A stretch of DNA of 64,000 nucleotides from the NCBI GenBank assembly GCA_012932295.1, contig JAAONU010000001.1, positions 26,636,550-26,700,549 on the forward strand, given 5' to 3'. Positions 47,032 to 57,352 of this stretch are shown here, piece by piece; position 1 is the first letter of the stretch, and each line of letters begins with the position of its first letter. The translations under genes and the position numbers were made by a program. A model generated the notes under the pieces. The model searched no databases, was not told where the DNA came from, and saw nothing but the letters and a program-made list of their open reading frames with translations. This DNA is from Cyclina sinensis (lineage: Eukaryota; Mollusca; Bivalvia; Venerida; Veneridae).

Positions 47032-48674
47032 AACTCACCTGAGCACAAAGTGCTCAAGGGTGAGCTTTTGGGATCATTGATTGTCAGGCGTGCATCAGCG
47101 TGCATTGTGTGTCATCAACAATTTGACTTGAATGATTTCTTCTCCTATACCACTAAGCCAACTTAAACAAAACATGTCTGGGATACTTCTTAAATAAAGC
47201 TCTACCAAAGTTGTTAAAAGATTTAAATTCCATCAAGAACTTTGGTTACCATGGCAACAGAAAGGAATAACTTAGAAAATATTTTTGTCTGAAACTACAA
47301 GGCCCTGAGCCTTAAGATTTGGTATGTAGAATAGTCTAGTGGACCTCTTCCAAATTTGTTCAAATTATACCCCTTGAGTCAAAATTGGCCCTGCCCTGGG
47401 GGACAATTGAATTTACATAAGGTTTATATTTAAGGAAAACGTTAAAAATCTTCTTGTCTAAAACCATAAAACCAAGAACTTAGATATTTTTAATGGAGCA
47501 TCATCTAGAGGCCCTCTACTAGGTTTGTTCAAGTTATGCCACTTCGGTCAAAATTGGCCCTTCCCCACCGGTCACTTGATTTTAATAGACTTATATAGCA
47601 AAAACCTTAAAAAAAATCTTCTTGTCTGAAGCATAAAGCCAAGAGCTAAGATTTTTAACATGGAGCATCAGCTCAAGGTCCTCTGCCAAGGTTGTTCAAA
47701 TTATGCTCCAGGGGTCATTGATGGCGCTGCCCCAGGGTCACTTAATTTTACATTGGCTTACATGTATATAGGGAAGACTTAAAAAATCTTCTTGCTTGAA
47801 ACCACAAGACCTACAATTTAGACATTTTGGAGCATCAGCCAGAGGTCCTCTACCAAGTTTGTTCAAATTTTGTTCCTGGGGTCAAAATTGGCCCTACCCA
47901 GGGGTTCCTATTTGTGCAAAGTATTTAATCTTTAAAAATCTTCTTGTGAGAAACCATTAATTTTAGACCTAAGATTTTTTGCATTGAGAATCTTCTGGAG
48001 GTCTTTTACTAAGATTGTTCAAATTAAGCCCTTGGATCATCAATAGCCGTTCCTCAGGGGGTCACTTGATTTAACATGGGCTTATATAGGGAAGACTTTG
48101 AAAAAATCTTCTAGTCTAAAACCACAAGGCCTGGAACTTAGACATTTTGCATAGAGCATCAGCTACAGGTCCTCTACCAAATTTGTTCAAATTATGTCTC
48201 TGGGGTCAGAATTAGCCCCACCCCGGGGGTCCTATTTGTACAAAAAAATATCTTCTCGTGAGAAACCATAAATTTTAGACCTAAGTTTTTTCGCATGGAG
48301 GATCATCTGGAGGTCCTCTACTAAGATGGTTCAGATAATGCCCCTTGGATCATTAATAGCCTTGCCCCAGGGGTCACTTGATTTTATATGGGCTTATATA
48401 GGGAAGACTTTAAAAAAAGTCTTTTTGTCTGAAACCACAAGGCCTAGAACTTAGATATTTTGCATAGAGCATCAGCTAATGGTCCTCTACCAAGTTTTTT
48501 CAAATTATGCCCCTTGGGTGAATATTGGCTCTAGTCTGGCGGTCACTTGAATTCATATGACATATTTATATTATAGGGAGAACCATAAAAAAAAGCTTCT
48601 GATGTTTGCTCAACAGCAGATTCAAAGGCAAAGTATCCAGGTGAGCAATCCAGGGCCATCATGGCCCTCTTGTT
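47032..48674 (+). mobile_element. Family F hairpin-ended repeat
   Basis: The 5' end AACTCACCTGAGCACAAAGT...GGTGAGCTTTTGGGATC is followed by leader, about eight diverged monomers, then ATCCAGGTGAGCAATCC, hairpin GGGCCATCATGGCCC and CTCTTGTT. Both ends are intact and there is no coding capacity. Confidence 0.87.
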
Positions 48675-48768
48675 TGTTTTCAAAATTGTCTGTCTAATGT
48701 TCTATGTAGTCAAAGCCATTGCTAGTTTTAGAATTTTATACATCATTCATGGTCTGCTAGCCTACTTA

Positions 48769-49207
48769 CTACCGCTTGCAAAACTGATTCGAGTTTACAC
48801 TGTTAGGTAAAGAACGAGACTCCTCATTACACCTGTCAAAAATCAATTAAAGCGCCGCCCAGTCTGTTTCTTTCAAACTCTGCCTTTTACCTGTCAAAAG
48901 TGTCATTCTAGTGTCACTCGGTGTAAGAAATGGAAAAGCGGTTAGGAAAAAATATATTGAGTGAAGATTTCCGGTAGCAACGCAGTGACAATTACGACAC
49001 AGCAACATCGTTACGCCCATACACATTTTTCTGGCTGTGGGTAGATTGCATGACGCAGTTTTATTGACAGGTATGCCTGAGAAAACTGCCTCGCTTTGAT
49101 TGGATGATCAGTAAAGTGACAGTTTACGCTTCAGAAATAAACATCGTAACATCACTTTTTACCGCATTCCGAATACGTGAAACTCTAGTCTGTTTTGCAA
49201 GTGGTAG
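48769..49207. mobile_element. Family D TIR element, copy 3
   Basis: Ends CTACCGCTTGCAAAACTGAT and a slightly mutated right end (CTGTTTTGCAAGTGGTAG). The length (439 bp) and interior (GTAGCAACGCAGTGACAATT) match copies 1 and 2. TA is present on the left but not directly on the right. Confidence 0.88.
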
Positions 49208-50191
49208 TTTATGTTCCAGTCATGACTTGGCGTAATTGTAATAATGATTGAAAAAGAAAATAATATCAGTAATAGGTAATAAATAACTTCATCATTATCT
49301 CTTTATTCTATAAAAGTTACTAATAAGGATAATTCATCACAAGTGAAAAAAAATAGGCTATTTCTGTGGCATTGGGCTGGCAGGTTAGTGTTGGTTCTAG
49401 CCGGTGTTCTGTGCTATGTGCTTAGTGTTATGACTAAGGTACAAGCTTTTTCTTAATAGGTTTGATGTAATTACTGTGGATGCTTGTGGCAAATCTTAGT
49501 TCTGTATTTCTCGTGGTAATGTTATTGATCTTACAAGTGACGTGTGCCACAAATGAAACAATTATTTGTATGTTATTGTAAATGTTATGAAAACTAGTAC
49601 TTAATTATTGTTATTACCATTCTATTATTTTTTTGGCCAAGAGCTAGCTAGCCCTTTCTCTAGAAAGTAGAAATGTTTGGATGAGTATCAGTTTCACCGA
49701 ATGTGTTCATGTTTAATCTAGGGAATGTGAAAGTGTTGTAAACAGTCTGATTTTATGGCTCTTGGGTTGCTTTGTTTTCTCAGAAATGTGCCATTTCATT
49801 AGAGACATGACTCCTGAGATTTCTGTAGGCAAAAACTGCTGTTACAGTACCTGCATGTAGATGTCTGATTACCAGTACAGCCTTATGTGACAAAATACTT
49901 GAACATTTTGCTCTGTTTTCTGTAGTGCAGTAAACCAGAATAGAGCTAGTATTTAATATTAAAGTATGAACAGAGAAATTTATTGGTAAATTTTATTCAT
50001 TTCAACACAGCTGTAGTGAAAGACATTGGTTATGTAGAAAAAGTTTGTTTTGGCTCATCTTTAGGCAGGCCTATTTGTTAGCTGTTTGCATAGGATATTA
50101 AACATTCATCCAACTCTTGATATTTAAATCTTCATAAAACTGTTTTCTACATTGTGAAATATCATAAAGGATTTTTTTTTTAATTTTTCAG
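49208..50191 (+). other. End of the intron upstream of the Kir coding exon
   Basis: The non-coding sequence leads into a polypyrimidine tract (ATTTTTTTTTTAATTTTTCAG) ending at the AG 50190-50191, a strong 3' splice site. I see no obvious 5' exon in the window. Mature transcripts therefore probably start further upstream, possibly tens of kb away. Confidence 0.6.
50171..50191 (+). promoter_or_regulatory. 3' splice site before the Kir coding exon
   Basis: A T-rich tract broken only by two A residues runs into TTTTTCAG and then GAAGATG. The exon after it has an in-frame stop (TGA, 50244-50246) ahead of the Kir frame, so the exon begins in 5'UTR. Confidence 0.75.
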
Positions 50192-50195
50192 GAAG

Positions 50196-50322
50196 ATGAC
50201 AAAGACATGACCTTGACCCATAATCTTTCACCTGGAACCAGGTTGAGTCATTAAACCAAAAGTGGATCCAGCCACATATAGAGACCTCAAGGATACTGGC
50301 ATAGAACATGCTCTTGGCCTGA
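50196..50322 (+). promoter_or_regulatory. Three short upstream ORFs in the Kir 5'UTR
   Basis: ATG codons at 50196 (stop 50208-50210, 4 codons), 50207 (stop 50252-50254, 15 codons) and 50308 (stop 50320-50322, 4 codons) precede the Kir start and all terminate before it. They lie in the same exon, so any mRNA using this acceptor carries them. Such uORFs usually lower translation of the main frame. Confidence 0.6.
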
Positions 50323-50339
50323 TCTGGCGGCTCTTTCAG

Positions 50340-51740
50340 ATGGTTGTTATGGAAACAGGATATGGATACCCTACTACTGGTCCCCCAAATGGCATTGCAA
50401 GTGGGGAACCAGACTTACTGGAAAGTGGGCACCAGAAATTCACAGATCCAGAGAGAAGATCTCAGGAATCTTTTGCTGAATTTGTCGCAAAAAGTAACCC
50501 ACAGGTCAGCAAAGGTAGCTCTGTGGTTTCAAAGCGTGCTGACAGACATTACTCAAAACGCATGAGAAGACGTTTAGTTTATAAAAATGGTGAAGTGAAT
50601 ATAACTCAAGCAAATATTCGAAAAAGAAGGAGAAGGTATCTTGCAGATATTTTCACAACTTTAGTTGACATTCAGTGGAGATACAATTTGTTAGTTTTTA
50701 CGTTAGCATTTATATTTAGTTGGCTTATATTTGCACTTATTTGGTGGCTCATATGTTTCTCACATGGTGATTTAGATGAAGAAAATCTTGCAAATTCACA
50801 ATGGCAACCTTGTGTTAAAGAAATTAAGTCTTTCACTTCAGCAATTTTATTTTCCATAGAAACACAACATACGATAGGCTATGGTTCTAGACACACTACT
50901 GAACAGTGTACCGAAGCCATTATTTTGATGATGATACAGTCATGTTTTGGTGTGATATGTCAAGCCATGATGACAGGGATTGTTTTTGCGAAACTTTCAC
51001 GGCCAAAAAAGCGTGCTGAGACACTAATGTTTAGCAAGAATGCTTGTATATGCAAACAGGATGGAGAAATGTGTTTATTGTTTCGGGTTGGTGATATGAG
51101 AAAATCACATATCGTTGAAGCTCATATACGAGGTGTAGTGATAAAGAAAAAAGTAACGAAAGAAGGAGAAGTGTTACCTTTGTATCAGTTTGATGTTGAT
51201 GTTGGATTTAACGAAGGTCAGGATAGGTTATTTTTAGTCTGGCCTGTGATAATTGTTCATAAAATTACTGAAAACTCGCCATTTTGGGAAATGTCACCAG
51301 AAGACTTGCACAAGGAGCAGTTTGAGTTTATTGTGATTCTGGAAGGTATAGTGGAGTCAACGGGTATGACAACTCAGGCAAGGAGCTCTTACCTTCCTGG
51401 TGAGATTCTCTGGGGTCACAGGTTTGAGCGTCTTGTGACATTCCAGAAAGAAAACGGACAGTACCAGATTGACTATTCCCGCTTTAATAATACCATTCCA
51501 GTAGATACTCCACAATGTAGTGCCAGGGAATTGTCAGAAATGTGTGGAAATATTACAGATATTGACCGAGACTCAAACAATGAGGATGATTCTGTTCACA
51601 ATTCAGCAAAAGCGTACACAAACCCATATATGTACAAACGTAATAATATTGCACAGACTGAGTTTGAATATGACAATGACTTTGATTCCCTGGATAGCAA
51701 TTACTTGCCAAACAATGAAGACTCAGAGACTCTTCTATGA
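50340..51740 (+). CDS. Inward-rectifier potassium channel (Kir family)
   Basis: This encodes a K+ channel subunit that acts as a tetramer in the plasma membrane and favours inward current. It is 466 aa counted from ATG 50340; ATG 50349 has a better context (G at -3 and +4) and would give 463 aa. Upstream codons back to 50262 lack an ATG. Features: a basic N-terminal block (RMRRRLVYKNG), the slide-helix region DIFTTLVDIQWR, TM1 (about 116-141), cysteines 158 and 190 matching the extracellular disulfide, selectivity filter TIGYG (178-182), TM2 (about 193-217), PKKR after TM2 (PIP2 contact), and a cytoplasmic immunoglobulin-like domain with VEAHIR, VILEG and EILWGHR. The C-terminus ETLL fits a class I PDZ ligand. 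The usual pore aspartate in TM2 (Asp172 of Kir2.1) is Gln208, and the Asp255 equivalent is Asn291, while the Glu224 and Glu299 equivalents (Glu260, Glu335) are kept. The single coding exon resembles vertebrate Kir2 genes. Orthology to a named Kir is not claimed. Confidence 0.97.
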   Translation: MVVMETGYGYPTTGPPNGIASGEPDLLESGHQKFTDPERRSQESFAEFVAKSNPQVSKGSSVVSKRADRHYSKRMRRRLVYKNGEVNITQANIRKRRRRYLADIFTTLVDIQWRYNLLVFTLAFIFSWLIFALIWWLICFSHGDLDEENLANSQWQPCVKEIKSFTSAILFSIETQHTIGYGSRHTTEQCTEAIILMMIQSCFGVICQAMMTGIVFAKLSRPKKRAETLMFSKNACICKQDGEMCLLFRVGDMRKSHIVEAHIRGVVIKKKVTKEGEVLPLYQFDVDVGFNEGQDRLFLVWPVIIVHKITENSPFWEMSPEDLHKEQFEFIVILEGIVESTGMTTQARSSYLPGEILWGHRFERLVTFQKENGQYQIDYSRFNNTIPVDTPQCSARELSEMCGNITDIDRDSNNEDDSVHNSAKAYTNPYMYKRNNIAQTEFEYDNDFDSLDSNYLPNNEDSETLL

Positions 51741-51742
51741 CA

Positions 51743-51748
51743 GTAAGT
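51743..51748 (+). promoter_or_regulatory. Candidate 5' splice donor just after the Kir stop codon
   Basis: CA|GTAAGTATG begins two bases after TGA and matches the donor consensus closely. If used, the 3'UTR is spliced. A junction this close to the stop would not be expected to trigger nonsense-mediated decay. It could also be unused. Confidence 0.4.
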
Positions 51749-52271
51749 ATGACAAACAATGAGCTTAATTTGGTTGTTGGCACTAGAAACGTACTTTGAA
51801 GTGACGCCAGAGATCTTTCACTGACAATTAAGTGAAGGTAATTGCTAGAATCTGGGGTGGTGGTTTTTTTTTTTTAAACACATCTCTGTCTGAAATTTTT
51901 CTGTTTCACAGTTCTAGGGAACAAGATGTTGAAAATCATAAAGGTACCTACATTTCTGCCAAAGTTATCTACTGCATACAAAACCCATTGAAAAATTGTT
52001 TCCTTTTCTTCAACTTAACATTATACAGGTATAATGATTAGCTGATCAGCCTTTGTTACCCCAGCCTTTGTTACCCGTGGCTTTCTCATAGTTCTGATTA
52101 TTTATGAATCTTATTCTAGTACAAAAAAAGTCCTGATCCAGTGGATTGAGAATGAATAAGCATAATCATTTAAAGATCTATAATCAATCCAAAGTAAGAT
52201 GAAGGCTTTAGATAAATATTATAAGGCAGCAGTAAAGCTTTCGTCTTTACAGAATACTAATTACAGGCTGC

Positions 52272-52277
52272 AATAAA
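52272..52277 (+). terminator. Candidate polyadenylation signal (AATAAA) for Kir
   Basis: First AATAAA about 530 bases after the stop codon. The downstream region is only weakly GU-rich, so the actual cleavage site is uncertain, and splicing at 51743 could bypass it. Confidence 0.35.
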
Positions 52278-52890
52278 AAAAATACACTGGATTCAGTAAC
52301 TTCTATTATGGCTAGACAGAATATGAATGACATAAGACATTTTTCAGACTGCTCCGCCAATAGTTATCAACAGCTTGCAAAAAAAGAAGAAATTAATCTT
52401 GAAAATGTTTACAAGGTCACCCATTACAATGAAGTTAATTGATGCCTGTGCACTAAAAACCTGGCAAAACATTGTTTGGCATCGTTAAAGGTTATTAAAA
52501 TATTGATTGTACAATACTTGAGGAAGATTCCAGCTTGTGATTAAAGCAGCTGAGGGCTTTCAGGCGTACATATTGTAGTGATTCGTACTGCATATCTTCT
52601 TTGAACTTACAGGTTTTGAGTAGTTTGTCTAATGTCTCTATTTAAGATTTGATGGCTAACAGATAGGACTATCATTATTTAAGACATTGTTTGTTTGCAT
52701 TACAAGTGTCATATCCTGTTTTGTGGAAAGAAACATTGATCAGACTGCCTTTTATTATCTATTATGAGCCTGTTTTATTTAATGTAAATAATGTTTGTAG
52801 AAATTTTCATCAGACATCTTGGGCTTTTCTTTCATTATCCTTCTCATACCACTAAACTTTGGACTTCATTTAATTTCATTCTATTGGTAC

Positions 52891-54130
52891 CTGGCCAATA
52901 CTTTCAGCCATCCCTTTCTGTTTCTACTTGGCAAATCATTTCAGCCATCTATTTCTGTTACTGCTTGGCCAATAGTTTCAGCCATCTCTTTCTGTTACTG
53001 CTTGGCCAATAGTTTCAGCAATCTATTTCTGTTACTACTAGGCCAATACTTTCAGCCATCCCTTTCTGTTTCTACTTGACCAATAGTTTCAACAATTTCT
53101 TTCTGTTACTACTTGGTCAATACTTTTAGCCATCTCATTCTGTTTCTACTTGACCAATACCTTCAGCCATCTCTTTCTGTTACTACTTGGCCAATACTTT
53201 CAGCCATCTCTTTCTGTTACTACCTGGGCAATACTTTCAGCCATCCCTTTCTGTTACTACTTGGCCAGTTCTTTCAGCCATCTCTTTCTTTATTCATTTG
53301 GCTAATACTTTAATCCATCTCTTTCTGTTACTACTTAGCCAATAAATTCAGCTGTCTCATTCTGTTACTATCTGGCAAATACTTTCAGCCATCCCTTTTT
53401 GATAATACTTGGCCAATACCTTCAGTCATCTTGCTCGTTTTGTTACTATCTGGCCAATACTTTCAGCCATCCCTTTCTGTTACTACCTGGCCAGTATATT
53501 CAGCCATCTCTTTCTGTTACTACTTGGCCAATACTTTCAGCCATCTCTTTCTGTTACTACTTGGCCAATACTTTCAGCCATCTCTTTCTGTTACTACCTG
53601 ACCAATACTTTCAGCCATCTCTTTCTGTTACTACTTGGCCAATACTTTCAGCCATCCCTTTCTGTTACTACCTGACCAATACTTTCAGCCATCTCTTTCT
53701 GTTACTACTTGGCCAATACTTTCAGCCATCTCTTTCTGTTACTACCTGACCAATACTTTCAGCCATCTCTTTCTGTTACTACTTGGCCAATACTTTCAGC
53801 CATCCCTTTCTGTTACTACCTGACCAATACTTTCAGCCATCCCTTTCTGTTACTACCTGGCCAGTATATTCAGCCATCTCTTTCTGTTACTACTTGGCCA
53901 ATACTTTCAGCCATCTCTTTCTGTTACTGCTTGGCCAATACTTTCAGCCATCTCTTTCTGTTACTGCTTGGCCAATACTTTCAGCCATCTCTTTCTGTTA
54001 CTGCTTGGCCAATACTTTCAGCCATCTCATTCTGTTTCTACTTGACCAATACTTTCAGCCATCTCTTTCTGTTATCATTTAGCCAGTACTTTTTAAGCCA
54101 TCTCTTTCTGTAACTACTTGTCCAATATTT
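52891..54130. repeat. 37-bp minisatellite, about 33 units
   Basis: Each unit reads TTTCAGCCATCTCTTTCTGT followed by TACTACTTGGCCAATAC, with variants. Edge units are more diverged than the centre. Between about 53590 and 53850 units alternate between CTACCTGACCAATAC and CTACTTGGCCAATAC, a 74-bp higher-order period. A distinctive variant (CTGGCCAGTATATTCAGCC) occurs at 53487 and 53857, exactly 370 bp (ten units) apart. Because 37 is not a multiple of three and no frame has a stop, long leucine/serine-rich frames appear; they are by-products. Confidence 0.95.
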
Positions 54131-54808
54131 TTTTATTTCTCATTGGATCTTGCATACCCCAGTCATTACTATCTGTTTCTCCAAATGCTATACCTTTTTA
54201 GCCATCTTCTATCTTCTCTTATAAAATAGTACTGCTTTTAATTTTTATGATTTCCTAAATAACCTTCCCAAGACCATCCTGTGTGTGAATGTTTAGTTTG
54301 ACTAAGACAGATTGACAAGAAATATCAGTCAGCAAAAATATGGAAAAGATATATTTGTACTTTGCTTCAGTGGAGATTGTACGAAAGCCAATTTGAAGGT
54401 ATTAAAACTCCCACATAACTAAACACCAGTGTATAAACAAAATGTATGCAATTAAATGTTACACTGTGACTGATTCATTTTTCACCTTGTAGAAAATCAC
54501 TGTTATTTAGAGAAAGGTGATTAGTTTCCACTCTTGCAAGTATTAAATTGGCTGGGAGATGAAAAAAAACTCATCATAAAATTGCATCATTGTTTTTAGC
54601 TTCGAGACATGTTGCTTTTTTCATTATCACCAAAAACTGATAAGGTTTCTTGCAAAGTTTGTTTATGATTGATGTATGAAATGGAGTTTAGGTTAAAGGA
54701 TGTTGGAGCAAGTTTTGAGAAACATTATCAGTGTTATATACTATTTAAAAAATAAAAGCAAGTTTTCTAGAGTTTGTGAAAAGTAGAAATATCTTATCGT
54801 GTCTTTTT
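54131..54808. other. Non-coding, no feature recognised
   Basis: AT-rich, with an AATAAA at 54751-54756. No coding or repeat structure was recognised. Confidence 0.4.
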
Positions 54809-55798
54809 GGCTCACCTGAGCTGGCTCATGATGAGCTATTAGGATCGATCAGTGTCCGTCGTCTGTCGTCCGTCCACACTTAGTTTGTTAACACTCTAGT
54901 GGTCACATTTTTGCCTCAATTGTCATGAAACTTAGTCAGGATGTTTGTCCCAGTGATTACTTGGACGAGTTTGAACATGGGTTATCTGGAATGAAAAACT
55001 AGGTCACAAAGCCCAAAAAATAGAAAAACCTTGTTAACAATCTAGAGGCTACATTTTCAGTCCAAATAACCTGGAAATTTGTCAGAAAGGTTGTTTCAAT
55101 AATTTCTAGCTCAAGTTGGAATATGGGTCATCTGGGGTCAAAAACTAGGTCACAAAGCCCAAATGTGGAAAAACCTTGTTAACACTCTGGAGGCTACTTT
55201 TTCAGTTCAAATATCCTGGAAATTTGTTAAAAAGGTTGTATTGATGATTTCTAGCTCAAGTTCGAATGTTGATCATCTTGGATCAAAAAATAGGTCACAG
55301 AGTCCAAAAATAGAAAAACGTTGTTAACACTCTAGAAACTACTTTTTCAGTTAAAATATCTTGGAAATTTGTCAGAAAGGTTGTTTCCATGACATATAGC
55401 ACGAGTTTGAATATGGGTCATCTGGGGTCAAAAACTAGGTCACAGAGCCCAAATATGGAAAAACCTTGTTAACATGCCAGAGGTTACATTTTCAGTCCAA
55501 ATATCCTGAAAATTTGTCAGAAAGGTTGTATTGATGATTTCTAGCTAAAATTTGAATATGGGTCATCTGGGTTCAAGAACTAAGTGACAGAACCGAAATA
55601 TGGGAAAACCTTGTTAAAACTCAAGAGGTATTATTTTCAGTCCAAATAACCTGGAAATTTGTCAGAAAAGTTGTTTCGGTAATTTCTAGGTCAAGTTCGA
55701 ATATGGGTCATCTGGGGTCAATTAATCTGATACATAACAATTTTGTTAAAAGGAGTCATACTCAGGTGAGCGATCAAGGGCCATCATGGCCCTATTGT
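54809..55798 (+). mobile_element. Family F' hairpin-ended repeat, complete
   Basis: Starts TTTTTGGCTCACCTGAGCTGG with partner GATGAGCTATTAGGATC and a GTCCGTCGTCTGTCGTCC tract. Five to six monomers of about 150 bp follow ('gggtcatctggggtcaaaaactaggtcac', 'aaaaccttgttaacactc', 'tcctggaaatttgtcagaaaggttgt'). It ends ACTCAGGTGAGCGATC, GGGCCATCATGGCCC and TATTGT. It shares F ends but has unrelated monomers. Confidence 0.85.
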
Positions 55799-56699
55799 AA
55801 TACTGATTATATCCTTTGTCTGTTACTATCATCCTTGATATTTATTACTTATAAGACATTGATTGTGTAACTTACAGTGACCTCTCACTGTAAGTTGACT
55901 ACTCCCTTGTGGTTTTTTATAGAGAAAGGGAGTCTAGTGTTGGTCCTACCCAGGAAAGGATGGTTAGGTATACTACCCCACCTGATGTGACTTTGACTGT
56001 TACAGAGTGTTAAATTCAGTTAAGCCAAACCCTATCTATGAGTGCATTATGCTAGTTCATGAGCTGCATGATGTTTGATTTCTCCTAGTATACAATGTAT
56101 GCATTTCTGTTTTAACAGGTGATTGAGAAATAAGGTGAAAGACTGGTAGAGTTTCAAATTTAGTTGAAGTGAGCATTTTGGTTTACTTCAATGACATTTA
56201 AGTTAGAATGCCATGGAAATGAAAATCAATTTCTGATGAGTAAAGGGGCATAACTCTGGTGCAACTCAGAAAATCAAAAAGATTTATCATAATCTGACTA
56301 TGATAGAGAAGACAAGTTAGTGTAATGTGCCTACAACTGCAGGTGTTTGTCATTGAAATGTGGAAACAATAAAACATGGCCATTCAGTAAGACAAATTAC
56401 AAAAAAAATTCTGCAAAAAAGTAAGTTATCAGTACATGACTACTTGAAAAAAAGAAAACTGGAGAAAACGTTGATGTGAAATTGAACTGTATTTCAAACC
56501 AAAAAAAAAAGGCTAAAAGTTACAGAGAGGTGAGGGTCAATTCAGGCAGTTACTTGATTACTCAATATAAAGTTTAGTTGTTTGAAAAATAGAGAAGTTA
56601 ATTATGTACTGTATGAGAGAAGATTTTAGCCACATAGGATACCACTTTTAAACAACTGATTAGTTCAAAGACAAGAAGTAAATTAGAAATGCTCACTGC
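55799..56699. other. Non-coding, no feature recognised
   Basis: AT-rich unique sequence. 'agtgacctctcactgtaagttgact' has a short direct/inverted character near 55875-55900. No gene is seen. Confidence 0.4.
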
Positions 56700-57352
56700 A
56701 CTGATACAGGCCATTTCACGATCTCTCTGAAAGCCATTTTAAGATCTCACTGACACAGGCCATTTCAAGATCTCACTGATACAGGCCATTTCAAGATCTC
56801 TGTGAAGGCCATTTCAATATCTCACTGATATAGACCATATCAAGATCTCTGCAAAGGCCATTTCAAGATCTCACTGTTACTGGCTATTAAAAGATCCCAC
56901 TGATACAGGCCATTTCAAGATCTCACTGATACAGGCAATTTCAAGATCTCACTGATACAGGCCATTTCAAGATCTCTCTGAAGGCCATTTCAATATATCT
57001 CTGAAGGCCGTTTCAAGATCTCACTGATACTGGCCATTTCAAGATCTCACTTAAGCCATTTCAAGATCTCTCTGAAAGCCATTTCAAGATCTCACTGATA
57101 CAGGCCATTTCAAGATCTCACTGATACAGGCCATTTCAAGATATCTCTGAAGGCCATTTCAAGATCTCACTGGTACAGGCCATTTCAAAATCTCACTTAA
57201 GCCATTTCAAGATCTCTCTGAAGGCCATTTCAAGATCTCACTGATACAAGCCATTTCAAGATCTCACTGATACAGGCCATTTCAAGATCTCACTGATACA
57301 GGCCATTATAAGATCTCTCTGAAGGCCATTTCAAGATCTCACTGATACAGGC
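56700..57352. repeat. Minisatellite with 16-bp core and three linker types, 26 units
   Basis: The core GCCATTTCAAGATCTC is repeated 26 times with few substitutions. Cores are separated by a 10-bp linker (ACTGATACAG), a 7-bp linker (TCTGAAG) or a 6-bp linker (ACTTAA), giving 26-, 23- or 22-bp periods. Linker order partly repeats (10-6-7-10-10-7, then 10-6-7-10-10-10-7), showing block duplication. Confidence 0.95.

Larger units (their letters stand above)
51741..52890 (+). other. Kir 3' flank, probable 3'UTR or downstream intron
   Basis: No further coding exon is seen. The first AATAAA after the stop is at 52272-52277. A near-duplicate GCCTTTGTTACCC occurs twice at about 52050-52077. Confidence 0.4.

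Noticed and set aside
50262..50339. Kir start at the GTG codon 50262
   Set aside because: GTG is not a normal nuclear start in animals. The in-frame stop at 50244 shows only that the frame opens there. ATG 50340 or 50349 is the plausible start.
53399..54113. Long + strand frames encoding a Leu/Phe/Ser-rich repeat protein
   Set aside because: All three frames stay open because the 37-bp unit has no stop codon in any frame, so each frame cycles through the same peptide. There is no independent coding evidence.
56700..57352. CRISPR-like appearance (constant core, regular spacing)
   Set aside because: The segments between cores are only 6-10 bp and are drawn from three repeated sequences, and the genome is animal. 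It is a minisatellite.
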